From: UBA5862 sp002408105
GTDB lineage: Bacteria > Pseudomonadota > Gammaproteobacteria > Pseudomonadales > UBA5862
Direction of reading: 5' to 3'
DNA length: 36,421 bases
Assembly: GCA_034189125.1 (NCBI GenBank)
Contig: JAXHVB010000027.1
Span: forward strand, 1-36,421
The position numbers and the translations under genes were made by a program. The notes beneath the pieces are model-generated. The model was not told the DNA's origin. It saw only the letters and a list, made by a program, of their open reading frames with translations, and searched no databases. This document shows positions 24,410 through 31,166 of the stretch, piece after piece. Numbering within the stretch: position 1 is the stretch's first letter; each line of letters begins with the position of its first letter.

Positions 24410-25018
24410 ATGACCAGCCCACAACCGCAACCTCGAGTGCCAATGCTGTCTCTTGACGAAGCCCGTGCCCGCGGCGAATCCGTGGGGTTGCACGAGTCTT
24501 TGCGTGAACTCAGTGTGTTTCGGGTATTGCTGCAGCATCCGAGCCTGGCAAAAAACGTTGGTACCCTGCTGATGGGGCTGCTGTTTGAGGGCAACACCCT
24601 TGATGCCCGCTTGCGCGAACTGATCATCATGCGCATCGGTTGGGTCACGGGTTCGGACTACGAGTGGACCCAGCACTGGCGGGTGGCACTGATGTTTGAA
24701 ATCAGCGAAGCGGAGATCCTCGCGGTGCAGCAGTGGCGCGAGAGCGACCTGTTGACTGCGGCGGACAAGGCCGTGCTGCAAGCGACCGATGACGTGCTGG
24801 AACTGGGGGCCATCGCCACCTCGACCTGGCAGCAGGTCGAAGGGCACCTTGAGACCCACGCCGAACGGGTCGAGCTGGTCATGGCCATCGGCAATTGGCG
24901 CTTGTTTTCCCAGCTGCTGCTGAGCCTGCAGATCCCACTTGAAGAAGGGGTCGAGTCCTGGCCGCCGGGTGGAGAGCCCGCGCCAGCGGCGCTGGACCCC
25001 GAGTTTCTGCGCCGATAA
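24410..25018 (+). CDS. Carboxymuconolactone decarboxylase (CMD) family protein
   Basis: A 202-residue CMD/AhpD-fold protein. The core is LDARLRELIIMRIGWVTGSD followed by YEWTQHWRVALMFEISEAEI. The active-site pair of Cys seen in AhpD (CxxC) is replaced by an EWxxH motif, as in many CMD-family proteins of uncharacterised function. It is predicted cytoplasmic and oligomeric. ATG at 24410 has AAGGAG 6 bases upstream; the frame is open 53 codons further up, but that region holds the palindromes. It lies 41 bases before the PaaI-like thioesterase and probably forms an operon with it. Because the CMD family covers lactone decarboxylases, peroxidase-like enzymes and many unknowns, the reaction is not assigned. 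Confidence 0.8.
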   Translation: MTSPQPQPRVPMLSLDEARARGESVGLHESLRELSVFRVLLQHPSLAKNVGTLLMGLLFEGNTLDARLRELIIMRIGWVTGSDYEWTQHWRVALMFEISEAEILAVQQWRESDLLTAADKAVLQATDDVLELGAIATSTWQQVEGHLETHAERVELVMAIGNWRLFSQLLLSLQIPLEEGVESWPPGGEPAPAALDPEFLRR

Positions 25019-25059
25019 CTGCGCCGGCCCGGAGCGCGGTTCCAACGAGGATTTCAGAC

Positions 25060-25512
25060 ATGATCAGCATTCCACAATTTGCAAACTACAACGCCGAGGT
25101 CGCCCAGGGCCTGCTCGAAGGCAGCAAGCAGCAAACTGGGTTGCCCGGGTTTGTCGACATGAGACTGCTCGAGTTCGGGCCGGGCACTTTGGTTGCCGAG
25201 GTGCCAGTGCGTGCCGACCTGCTCACGCCGTTTGGCACCATGCACGGGGGTGTGATGGCCGGTTTCATTGACCACGTGCTGGGCGTTGTCCTGTACCCCC
25301 TGATGGAACCGGGTCAGTGGGCAGCGACCACCGAGTTCAAGCTCAACTACATGGCTTCGGTCAGCACCGGTACCCTGCGGGCCGAATCCGAGGTGGTGTC
25401 GATGACGCGATCGACCGCTGTGGTGCGGGCGTTGGTGAGCAACGAAGGGCGGATCTGTTGCGCTGCCCAGGGCACCTTGTTGATCCGGACGCCCAAGAAG
25501 CAGGGAAATTAG
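25060..25512 (+). CDS. PaaI-family hotdog thioesterase
   Basis: A 150-residue single-hotdog protein. TPFGTMHGGVMAGFIDHVLG holds the HGG motif and the acidic residue that activates water; TTEFKLNYMASVSTGTLRAE and the C-terminal NEGRICCAAQGTLLI finish the fold. It hydrolyses acyl- or phenylacetyl-type CoA esters as a homo-oligomer. The start ATG has GAGG 9 bases upstream, and the gene follows the CMD gene by 41 bases. It is the second hotdog protein within 3 kb, beside the tandem version at 22115-22963. The sequence gives no clue to the preferred chain. Confidence 0.82.
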   Translation: MISIPQFANYNAEVAQGLLEGSKQQTGLPGFVDMRLLEFGPGTLVAEVPVRADLLTPFGTMHGGVMAGFIDHVLGVVLYPLMEPGQWAATTEFKLNYMASVSTGTLRAESEVVSMTRSTAVVRALVSNEGRICCAAQGTLLIRTPKKQGN

Positions 25513-25556
25513 AGGTCGCAGTGCGGGCATGGGGCGAGGCTGTAACGCGGCGACGC

Positions 25557-25584
25557 TTGCGCTCGCTTGTGATCCGGGTACAAT
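25557..25584 (+). promoter_or_regulatory. Sigma-70 promoter for tRNA-Lys
   Basis: TTGCGC (25557-25562), a 16-bp spacer and TACAAT (25579-25584) are followed by a GC-rich discriminator (GCCGGCC) of the kind seen in stable-RNA promoters under stringent control. The tRNA begins 16 bases after the -10. Confidence 0.65.
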
Positions 25585-25600
25585 GCCGGCCTTCTTTCGG

Positions 25601-25676
25601 GGGCCGTTAGCTCAGCTGGTAGAGCAGTTGGCTTTTAACCAATTGGTCGCTGGTTCGAATCCAGCACGGCCCACCA
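25601..25676 (+). tRNA. tRNA-Lys (anticodon UUU)
   Basis: A 76-base tRNA with encoded CCA. Acceptor GGGCCGT pairs with ACGGCCC, followed by A and CCA. The D stem is GCTC/GAGC, the anticodon stem GTTGG/CCAAT with loop CTTTTAA (TTT anticodon), the T arm GCTGG-TTCGAAT-CCAGC. It is nearly the same as E. coli tRNA-Lys, including the T-loop. It stands alone between the thioesterase gene and nadA. Confidence 0.97.
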
Positions 25677-25975
25677 CCTCGCTTGAATCTTTCCCAGACA
25701 CCTGCCCGCTCGCCGAACGCTCTCACATTGGCGCTGGCGCAGCCACGCCTGACATTGACCGATTGCATTGCATGGTGACAGGGCTGCACCGCGGTACGGC
25801 TGGTCCAGGGACCAGGTAGAGCATGGGCCGGTAACCGGTCGAGGACGACAAGCTCCGACACTTGAACAGCGGCCCCACCGACCCCATCAACAACTTGCGT
25901 CGTGGAATAGTGACGGCTATGTTACACGGCCCCTTGCGGCCCATGTCGTCGTTGTTTGTTGAACAGAGTCCGCCC
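25677..25975. other. 299-bp intergenic region between tRNA-Lys and nadA
   Basis: No gene seen. It holds a perfect 6-bp dyad TGGTCC-AG-GGACCA (25801-25814) and CCGGT-A-ACCGG (25828-25838), two adjacent short hairpins without T-runs. Further down there is a weak promoter candidate for nadA: TTGCGT (25895-25900), 17 bases, TATGTT (25918-25923). I see no attachment-site duplication of the tRNA 3' end. Confidence 0.4.
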
Positions 25976-27043
25976 ATGAGCGCCACCGAGCAGTTACTCA
26001 ATCGCCAGGAAATCGCCACGGATTTGTTTCTGGACGTGCGCGAGGATGCGGGTGTCAGCGAGGCTGAATACCAGAGCTATCGAAAGCGCATCGAGGCCCT
26101 GTTGCGCCGTGAAAACGCCGTTGTGGTGGCGCATTACTACACAGACCCTTGGATTCAGCGCCTCGCCGAGCAGACCGGTGGGTACGTCTCGGATTCCCTG
26201 GAAATGGCCCGCTTCGGTCGCGACCACAGCGCCACCACCCTCGTGGTGGCCGGGGTGCGGTTCATGGGCGAGACAGCCAAGATCCTGACCCCCGACAAAC
26301 GGGTGTTGATGCCGACCCTGGAGGCGACCTGCTCACTGGACATTGGCTGTCCGAGTGATGAGTTTTCTAGGTTCTGCGACGCCCACCCGGATCGCACAGT
26401 GGTGGTGTACGCCAACACCTCGGCGGCGGTCAAGGCACGCGCCGACTGGGTGGTGACCTCGAGCATCGCTGTGGACGTGGTCGACCACCTAGCCGATCGC
26501 GGTGAGAAGGTGCTGTGGGCGCCAGACCGCCACCTGGGCAGCTACGTTCAGGCGCAAACCCAGGCTGACATGTTGCTCTGGGACGGCGCCTGCATCGTGC
26601 ACGAAGAATTCCGCGCGAGCGGAATTCGAGACCTGAAACGGGTCTACCCGGATGCTGCTGTGCTTGCGCACCCGGAGTCTCCAGCGGCTGTACTGGAGCT
26701 GGCCGATCGGGTTGGCTCGACCTCTCAGATCATTGCCGCTGCGGCGAGCATGCCTCAGTCGACGTTCATCGTCGCCACCGACCGGGGACTGATGTACAAG
26801 CTGGAACAGCAGGTGCCCCACAAGCGGTTTCTGGAAGCACCCACCGCAGGCCGAGGCGCCCACTGCTACAGCTGCGCCCACTGCCCATGGATGGCGATGA
26901 ACCAACTGGACAACCTGTTGCACTGTCTTGAGGCGGCGAGCAATGAGATTCGGGTGCCCCGCGAGGTTGCCAAGGCGGCCATGCGCCCCCTCGATCGCAT
27001 GCTGGGATTCCGCCGAGCCCAGCAGCCGTCTGCGGTTGCCTGA
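25976..27043 (+). CDS. nadA: Quinolinate synthase NadA
   Basis: A 355-residue protein that condenses iminoaspartate with dihydroxyacetone phosphate to quinolinate in NAD synthesis. It matches E. coli NadA closely (VVAHYYTDPWIQRLAEQTGG, SDSLEMARFG, VAGVRFMGETAKIL, VVYANTSAAVKARADWVVTS, HPESPAAVLELADRVGSTSQ). The [4Fe-4S] Cys are C119 (EATCSLDIGC), C206 (GACIVHEE) and C303 (CAHCPWM, by alignment with E. coli C297). The ATG at 25976 gives the family length; ATGs at 25943 or 25919 would add 11-19 residues but are close to the candidate promoter. No strong Shine-Dalgarno supports any of them. nadB and nadC are not in the window. Confidence 0.97.
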   Translation: MSATEQLLNRQEIATDLFLDVREDAGVSEAEYQSYRKRIEALLRRENAVVVAHYYTDPWIQRLAEQTGGYVSDSLEMARFGRDHSATTLVVAGVRFMGETAKILTPDKRVLMPTLEATCSLDIGCPSDEFSRFCDAHPDRTVVVYANTSAAVKARADWVVTSSIAVDVVDHLADRGEKVLWAPDRHLGSYVQAQTQADMLLWDGACIVHEEFRASGIRDLKRVYPDAAVLAHPESPAAVLELADRVGSTSQIIAAAASMPQSTFIVATDRGLMYKLEQQVPHKRFLEAPTAGRGAHCYSCAHCPWMAMNQLDNLLHCLEAASNEIRVPREVAKAAMRPLDRMLGFRRAQQPSAVA

Positions 27044-27082
27044 GCCAACCCACAAGCCCTCCCCCTGCAGGTTGTATTCGGG

Positions 27083-28561
27083 TTATCCCAACCGTTGGAT
27101 TTGCGTGCGCAGCTCGCGCAAGCGCTCCAGCTGTTCGCGAATCCGAGCCTGTTCAGCGAAGTTGTCGCCACTCAACTGCAGGGCGTACTGCAGTTGGTCA
27201 ATGGCCTGATCAAGCTCGCCATGCAGTGTCAGGTGTTCGGCTCGCGCCAGGTGCACCCCACGCAGGTTGCCGATCTTGCCGCGTGCCTCCATCAGTTTTT
27301 GCCACACCCAGGGGTCATTCGGGCGGGACCTGGAGAGCCTCGCCCACTGGCGCTCCGCCTCAACGTGCTCACCCATGGCGCTTGACAGCTCGGCCTGGGC
27401 GGCCAACAGCGGGTACCGGTTGGGGTGCAGCGCGAGCGCCGCGGACAGCCGCGCGTGCGCGGTCTCGTGGTCACCCTGTTGCAGTGCGATCTGTGCCTGC
27501 AGCAAGGCCACAGCATCCAGGCTGAGAGGGTCCTGGTTCAGGCGGTCGAGCATCCGGTCCAGTGCCGCGAGTGCCTCGGCGTTGCGCCCGTCACGGGCCA
27601 GTGCCACGGCGAGGCCATATTCGCTCGCGAGCCGAGACCCGGTTTGTCCCGAGGCCAACTCAGACCGGAACTGCTTGATCGCCGTGGTCGCCGTGGCTGG
27701 GAGCAGCGCCCGCACCCGCGCCCGCATGAGTTGAAACTCCAGCCGGTCTTGGATGCCGGACCCACGCAGTTGGTCTGCCCGGTTTGCGCTTTCGGCGATT
27801 CGGTCCTCGGTCAATGGGTGGGTGGAAAGAAATTCCGGAACTGCGGTACCGGGAAAGGGCCGGGCCCGCAGCATCTGGCGAAACATGTCGGGCATGGCTT
27901 GGGCTTCATACCCGCTGGCAGCGAGGTTGGCCATGCCGAGGTTGTCGGCCTCGCGTTCGGCCTGGCGACTGAAGCTCAGTTGGCGCTGCACCATGGCAGC
28001 CTGGGTGCTGGTGAGGATTGCAAGGCCCGCGTCGCCGCTCCCGGAGGCCGCCAACGCCACCGATGCGAGGAGCGCGGCCAGCGCGGGCAGCGCTGATTTT
28101 TGGGCATCTTCGGCCTGTCGCACGAAGTGTCGCTGGGCCAGGTGTGCAAGTTCGTGGGCCAGCACCGAGGCGAACTGGGCTTCGGTCTGGGCGTGCGTAA
28201 ACAGGCCGCCGTACACTCCAATGACTCCGCCAGGCACGGCGAAGGCGTTGAGCACTGGGCTTGCGACCACCACCGTTGTCAAACGTCGATCGACGAGCGC
28301 GCTGTCCGCTGCAAGGATGGCGAGCAAGGACTCCAGATAGTCTTGTACCTGGGGGTCCTCCAACACCGTCACCTGGCGGCGCAGCTGCATCAGCCACAAC
28401 TGCCCCAGGTAATGTTCCTGGTCATGCGACAGCAGCGCGGAAGAGGCGTCGCCCAGGTGCGGCAGTTCGACCGGCGCGGTTTGTGCCACCGTAGAGCCGG
28501 TGGCTGAGCCCATCAGTGCACTGGCGAGGGCGAAGGCAATGGCCGAGCGAAAACGGCGCAT
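27083..28561 (-). CDS. bepA: M48 periplasmic metalloprotease, BepA-like, with TPR domain
   Basis: A 492-residue exported protease/chaperone for outer-membrane protein assembly (works with BAM and LptD). The signal peptide is residues 1-27 (FRSAIAFALASALMGSATGS region, cleavage after VAQ). Zinc site: HELAH (136-140, E137 catalytic) in VLAHELAHLAQRH, and the third ligand in QAEREADNLG. The C-terminal half is TPR (QDPLSLDAVALLQAQIALQQ and onward). Length matches E. coli BepA (about 490). The start shown gives the best signal peptide; an ATG 12 codons upstream (28597) is also possible. It is divergent from tusA by about 108 bases. The bepA-tusA-perM order is common in gammaproteobacteria. Confidence 0.9.
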   Translation of the reverse strand: MRRFRSAIAFALASALMGSATGSTVAQTAPVELPHLGDASSALLSHDQEHYLGQLWLMQLRRQVTVLEDPQVQDYLESLLAILAADSALVDRRLTTVVVASPVLNAFAVPGGVIGVYGGLFTHAQTEAQFASVLAHELAHLAQRHFVRQAEDAQKSALPALAALLASVALAASGSGDAGLAILTSTQAAMVQRQLSFSRQAEREADNLGMANLAASGYEAQAMPDMFRQMLRARPFPGTAVPEFLSTHPLTEDRIAESANRADQLRGSGIQDRLEFQLMRARVRALLPATATTAIKQFRSELASGQTGSRLASEYGLAVALARDGRNAEALAALDRMLDRLNQDPLSLDAVALLQAQIALQQGDHETAHARLSAALALHPNRYPLLAAQAELSSAMGEHVEAERQWARLSRSRPNDPWVWQKLMEARGKIGNLRGVHLARAEHLTLHGELDQAIDQLQYALQLSGDNFAEQARIREQLERLRELRTQIQRLG

Positions 28562-28669
28562 AGATGGATCGGACTCTTTGGTGCGTTGGGTTACCATATT
28601 ACATCGATCGCTCGGACCATGCCGGGTTCGCAGTGCGGGTGTCTGTCAGCACACAGTAAATGGGGGCAG

Positions 28670-28921
28670 GTGGTGGAACAAACACAGGTGTTGGACGCCT
28701 CCGGGCTCGAGTGCCCCTTGCCGCTGTTGAAGGCGAAACAGGCCCTCAATGCGTTGCCCGGTGGTGCACGCCTCGAGGTCATCGCCACCGACCCGGGTTC
28801 GGAGCGGGATTTCCGCGTGTTCGCCGAGCAAAGCCAGTACGCGCTTGAACGCCAGTGGCGCAAGGCGGATCGCTTTCACCACCTGTTGCATAAACCAGTG
28901 GAGACCTCGACTCACCCATGA
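28670..28921 (+). CDS. tusA: Sulfurtransferase TusA-like
   Basis: An 83-residue protein with the TusA/SirA fold. LDASGLECPLPLLKAKQAL carries the CPxP motif whose Cys takes a persulfide from IscS for tRNA 2-thiouridine (and perhaps molybdenum cofactor) synthesis. The end HHLLHKPVETSTHP follows the last strand. The start is GTG at 28670 or GTG at 28673; GGGGG lies just upstream and neither is an ATG. It overlaps perM by 4 bases (ATGA at 28918-28921), so it is translationally coupled to it. Confidence 0.9.
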   Translation: MVEQTQVLDASGLECPLPLLKAKQALNALPGGARLEVIATDPGSERDFRVFAEQSQYALERQWRKADRFHHLLHKPVETSTHP

Positions 28922-30060
28922 CGGGCTTGTTGCGACGCTGGTGGGAACGGTATTTCCACGACGAAGAAGCGCTGCTGCTGCTGCTATTGATCGCCGGTGG
29001 AATGCTGCTAGTGGGGGTGCTCGGGGCCGTCTTGGCGCCGGTGCTGGCGGCGATCGTGCTGGCGTATCTGCTGCAGGGCCCAATCGGACTGATGCGCCGC
29101 TACCGGGTCCCCCATCCGATTGCAATCGCGCTGACCTTCTTGTTGTTCGTGGGCGCGCTTGCAGCGGCTCTCTTGGTGGTGCTCCCCTTGGCCTGGAACC
29201 AGTTGCTGCGTCTGACCGACGAGATCCCTGGCATGCTGGCGCGAGGCCAGGAATTGCTGCTGCTGCTGCCTGAAAAGTACCCCGGGCTCTTCACCGAGGC
29301 ACAGGTTCAGGGTTGGATACAGGATGTCCGGGCCGAGGTGGGAGAGTTTGGTCAGCTGTTGCTGGGCTACTCCTTGGGCTATGTGAACAGCTTGGTTACC
29401 CTCACCGTTTACTTGGTTCTGGTGCCCACTCTGGTGTTTTTTTTCCTCAAGGATGAGCGCCAGATCTCGGGCTGGGTTGTCGCCAGGCTGCCGGCAGAAC
29501 GGCCCCTGATCAACCGAGTGCTCCATGAAATGGACATCCAGATTGCCGGCTATGTGCGTGGCAAGGTGGTTGAAATTCTGATCGTGGGCGGTGCGAGCTA
29601 CGTCACATTCGCACTGTTCGGCTTGAATTACGCCGCCTTGCTGGCGATTGCTGTCGGTTTTTCTGTGGTGGTGCCCTACATCGGGGCGGCGGTGGTCACC
29701 GTCCCGGTGGCGTTGGTGGCGTACTTTCAATGGGGCCTGGAGGCACAGTTCGTGTACCTGCTGATCGCCTATGGTGTCCTGCAAGCCCTTGATGGCAACC
29801 TGCTGGTGCCCCTGTTGTTCTCCGAGGCGGTCAATCTGCACCCTGTCCTGATCATTCTTGCGGTTCTGGTGTTCGGCAGCTTCTGGGGGTTCTGGGGCGT
29901 CTTCTTTGCCATCCCCCTGGCGACCCTGTTCAAGGCGGTCTTCACGGCCTGGCCGCGGGCGGTGCGGGAGTTTGAGGGTGGCGCCACCGAGACCGATGGG
30001 GATGCGCCTTTCAGTGGTCCTGGGGTGCGCTCCAGCGGACGAGATCACGAGGCCGGTTGA
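28918..30060 (+). CDS. AI-2E family transporter / PerM-like membrane protein
   Basis: A 380-residue inner-membrane protein with about eight helices. Key segments are LLLLLLIAGGMLLVGVLGAV (TM1), APVLAAIVLAYLLQGP, the large periplasmic loop about 80-160, VTLTVYLVLVPTLVFFFLKD, IQIAGYVRGKVVEILIVGGA, and PVLIILAVLVFGSFWGFWGV. This is the PerM/YdiK/TqsA superfamily, proposed to move small molecules or autoinducer-2; the substrate is not known. It overlaps tusA by 4 bases. The C-terminal tail (about 30 residues, polar, GGATETDGDAPFSG) is unusual in being mostly the reverse strand of the mobA gene, with which it overlaps by 50 bases. Confidence 0.88.
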   Translation: MTGLLRRWWERYFHDEEALLLLLLIAGGMLLVGVLGAVLAPVLAAIVLAYLLQGPIGLMRRYRVPHPIAIALTFLLFVGALAAALLVVLPLAWNQLLRLTDEIPGMLARGQELLLLLPEKYPGLFTEAQVQGWIQDVRAEVGEFGQLLLGYSLGYVNSLVTLTVYLVLVPTLVFFFLKDERQISGWVVARLPAERPLINRVLHEMDIQIAGYVRGKVVEILIVGGASYVTFALFGLNYAALLAIAVGFSVVVPYIGAAVVTVPVALVAYFQWGLEAQFVYLLIAYGVLQALDGNLLVPLLFSEAVNLHPVLIILAVLVFGSFWGFWGVFFAIPLATLFKAVFTAWPRAVREFEGGATETDGDAPFSGPGVRSSGRDHEAG

Positions 30061-30604
30061 GGTTCGCGAAGGCCTTCGGCTGGTCGGAAAAGTCGGCGAG
30101 TGCCGGTGCTTGTTGGGCCGCCCATTCGGTCACGCGTCTTCCGCCAGCAGCCAGGTGTGCGTCCAGCGCTGGCGCAAGGTCCAGGCGCAGCAGAGCGAAC
30201 AATGGTTGGATGCGGCCACCGTCGTGGGCGATGGCAAGCGGGGCCTGGCCCAAGGCCGCGTGGAGGCGTGCTGCCAGATCGAGCGGCAGATTGGGTGCGT
30301 CGCAAGGCACCACCAGCATGAACTCGGATGTGCAGCGGGTGAAACCGGCGGCGATCCCGGCGAGAGGCCCTTGGTGACCCGCCAGCGGGTCGCAAAACGC
30401 CTCGTCGGCAAGGGCGCTGTAGCGGTCCAGGTTGCGGTTGCACGCGACCATGAGGCGGCGCACTTGGGGGCGCAGCCGTTGTCCCACCCAAGTCACCAGA
30501 GGGCGGCCACGGTGGAGCAGCAGGCCTTTGTCCTCGCCGCCCATGCGGGCTCCGCGGCCACCGGCAAGGATCAACCCAGTGGTGCTGTCGATTGCGTCGG
30601 GCAT
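30011..30604 (-). CDS. mobA: Molybdenum cofactor guanylyltransferase MobA
   Basis: A 197-residue enzyme that attaches GMP to molybdopterin to form MGD. The nucleotide-binding signature TGLILAGGRGARMGGEDKGL (about 9-28) is clear, followed by DPLAGHQGPLAGIAAG and MLVVPCDAPNLP (metal-binding D). The C-terminus FANLNRPRDL is the family end. The start ATG has no strong ribosome-binding site. It converges on perM and overlaps its last 50 bases. Its neighbours are not molybdenum genes, so it is a stand-alone copy. Confidence 0.92.
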   Translation of the reverse strand: MPDAIDSTTGLILAGGRGARMGGEDKGLLLHRGRPLVTWVGQRLRPQVRRLMVACNRNLDRYSALADEAFCDPLAGHQGPLAGIAAGFTRCTSEFMLVVPCDAPNLPLDLAARLHAALGQAPLAIAHDGGRIQPLFALLRLDLAPALDAHLAAGGRRVTEWAAQQAPALADFSDQPKAFANLNRPRDLVRWSAPQDH

Positions 30605-30728
30605 GCGCCGGATACTACCATCCGCGGTTGTTCGGGCCGGTTTGCGCGGGCGTTTTAAGCGTGTGCGGGTTTGGGGATGTCGGGGATGCAGGCACAGGCG
30701 CGTGACGGTTTATCAGGTTGACAAGCTC

Positions 30729-31166
30729 ATGAGCGAAACCCGCCGGTTGGCCAGCGAATACCGCCGCGCCACTGGGCAGGTGCTGCCCGTCAGTGCCGAA
30801 CTTGCTCGTTACGACGCCACCCGTCTGCTGTCGCTTCAGCCGGTCGACCCGCCGCGCGCCGGAGTCGATGCTTTGGACGCAGACGGTCGGGGGTGTCAAA
30901 TCAAGAGCCGGGTGCTGTTTCGCGACAGCCGGAGTCGGGAGCGAATCGGCCAGTTGAACCTCGAAGCGGACTGGGCCCGCTTGCTGTTGGTGCTGCTGGA
31001 CGAGCAGTACGAAACCCAAGAGATTCTTTGCATGTCCCGCTCGGCGGTGGAGGACGCGATTGCCGGTGGTGAGCCGGGTCGCCAACGCCGGGGTGCCATG
31101 TCCGTCGCCAAGTTCCGCGTGCTCGCCGAGCGAGTCTGGCCGCCGGTGGGTGACAGCCCCTTATGA
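30729..31166 (+). CDS. Uncharacterised protein coupled to YoaA, possible PD-(D/E)XK-like core
   Basis: A 145-residue cytoplasmic protein (start ATG 30729; a GTG at 30702 would add 9 residues). The N-terminus ETRRLASEYRRATGQVLPVS is helical. Residues VSAELARYDATRLLSL (E24), AGVDALDADGRGCQIKSR (D47, Q57, K59) give the spacing E...D-x9-QxK of the PD-(D/E)XK nuclease superfamily, followed by a beta strand (ARLLLVLLDEQY). I recall similar conserved hypotheticals next to helicases in pseudomonads but cannot name a family. The stop overlaps the start of the yoaA-like helicase by 4 bases (ATGA), so the two are translated together. No signal peptide or membrane helix. Function is unassigned; the nuclease-like reading is inference from pattern only. 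Confidence 0.7.
   Translation: MSETRRLASEYRRATGQVLPVSAELARYDATRLLSLQPVDPPRAGVDALDADGRGCQIKSRVLFRDSRSRERIGQLNLEADWARLLLVLLDEQYETQEILCMSRSAVEDAIAGGEPGRQRRGAMSVAKFRVLAERVWPPVGDSPL

Noticed and set aside
25601..25976. tRNA-Lys as an integration site for a mobile island
   Set aside because: No integrase, no repeat of the tRNA 3' end downstream and housekeeping genes on both sides.
28970..28990. CTG-CTG run and similar at 29256-29272
   Set aside because: Leucine codons in membrane helices of the PerM-like protein; not a tandem repeat of interest.
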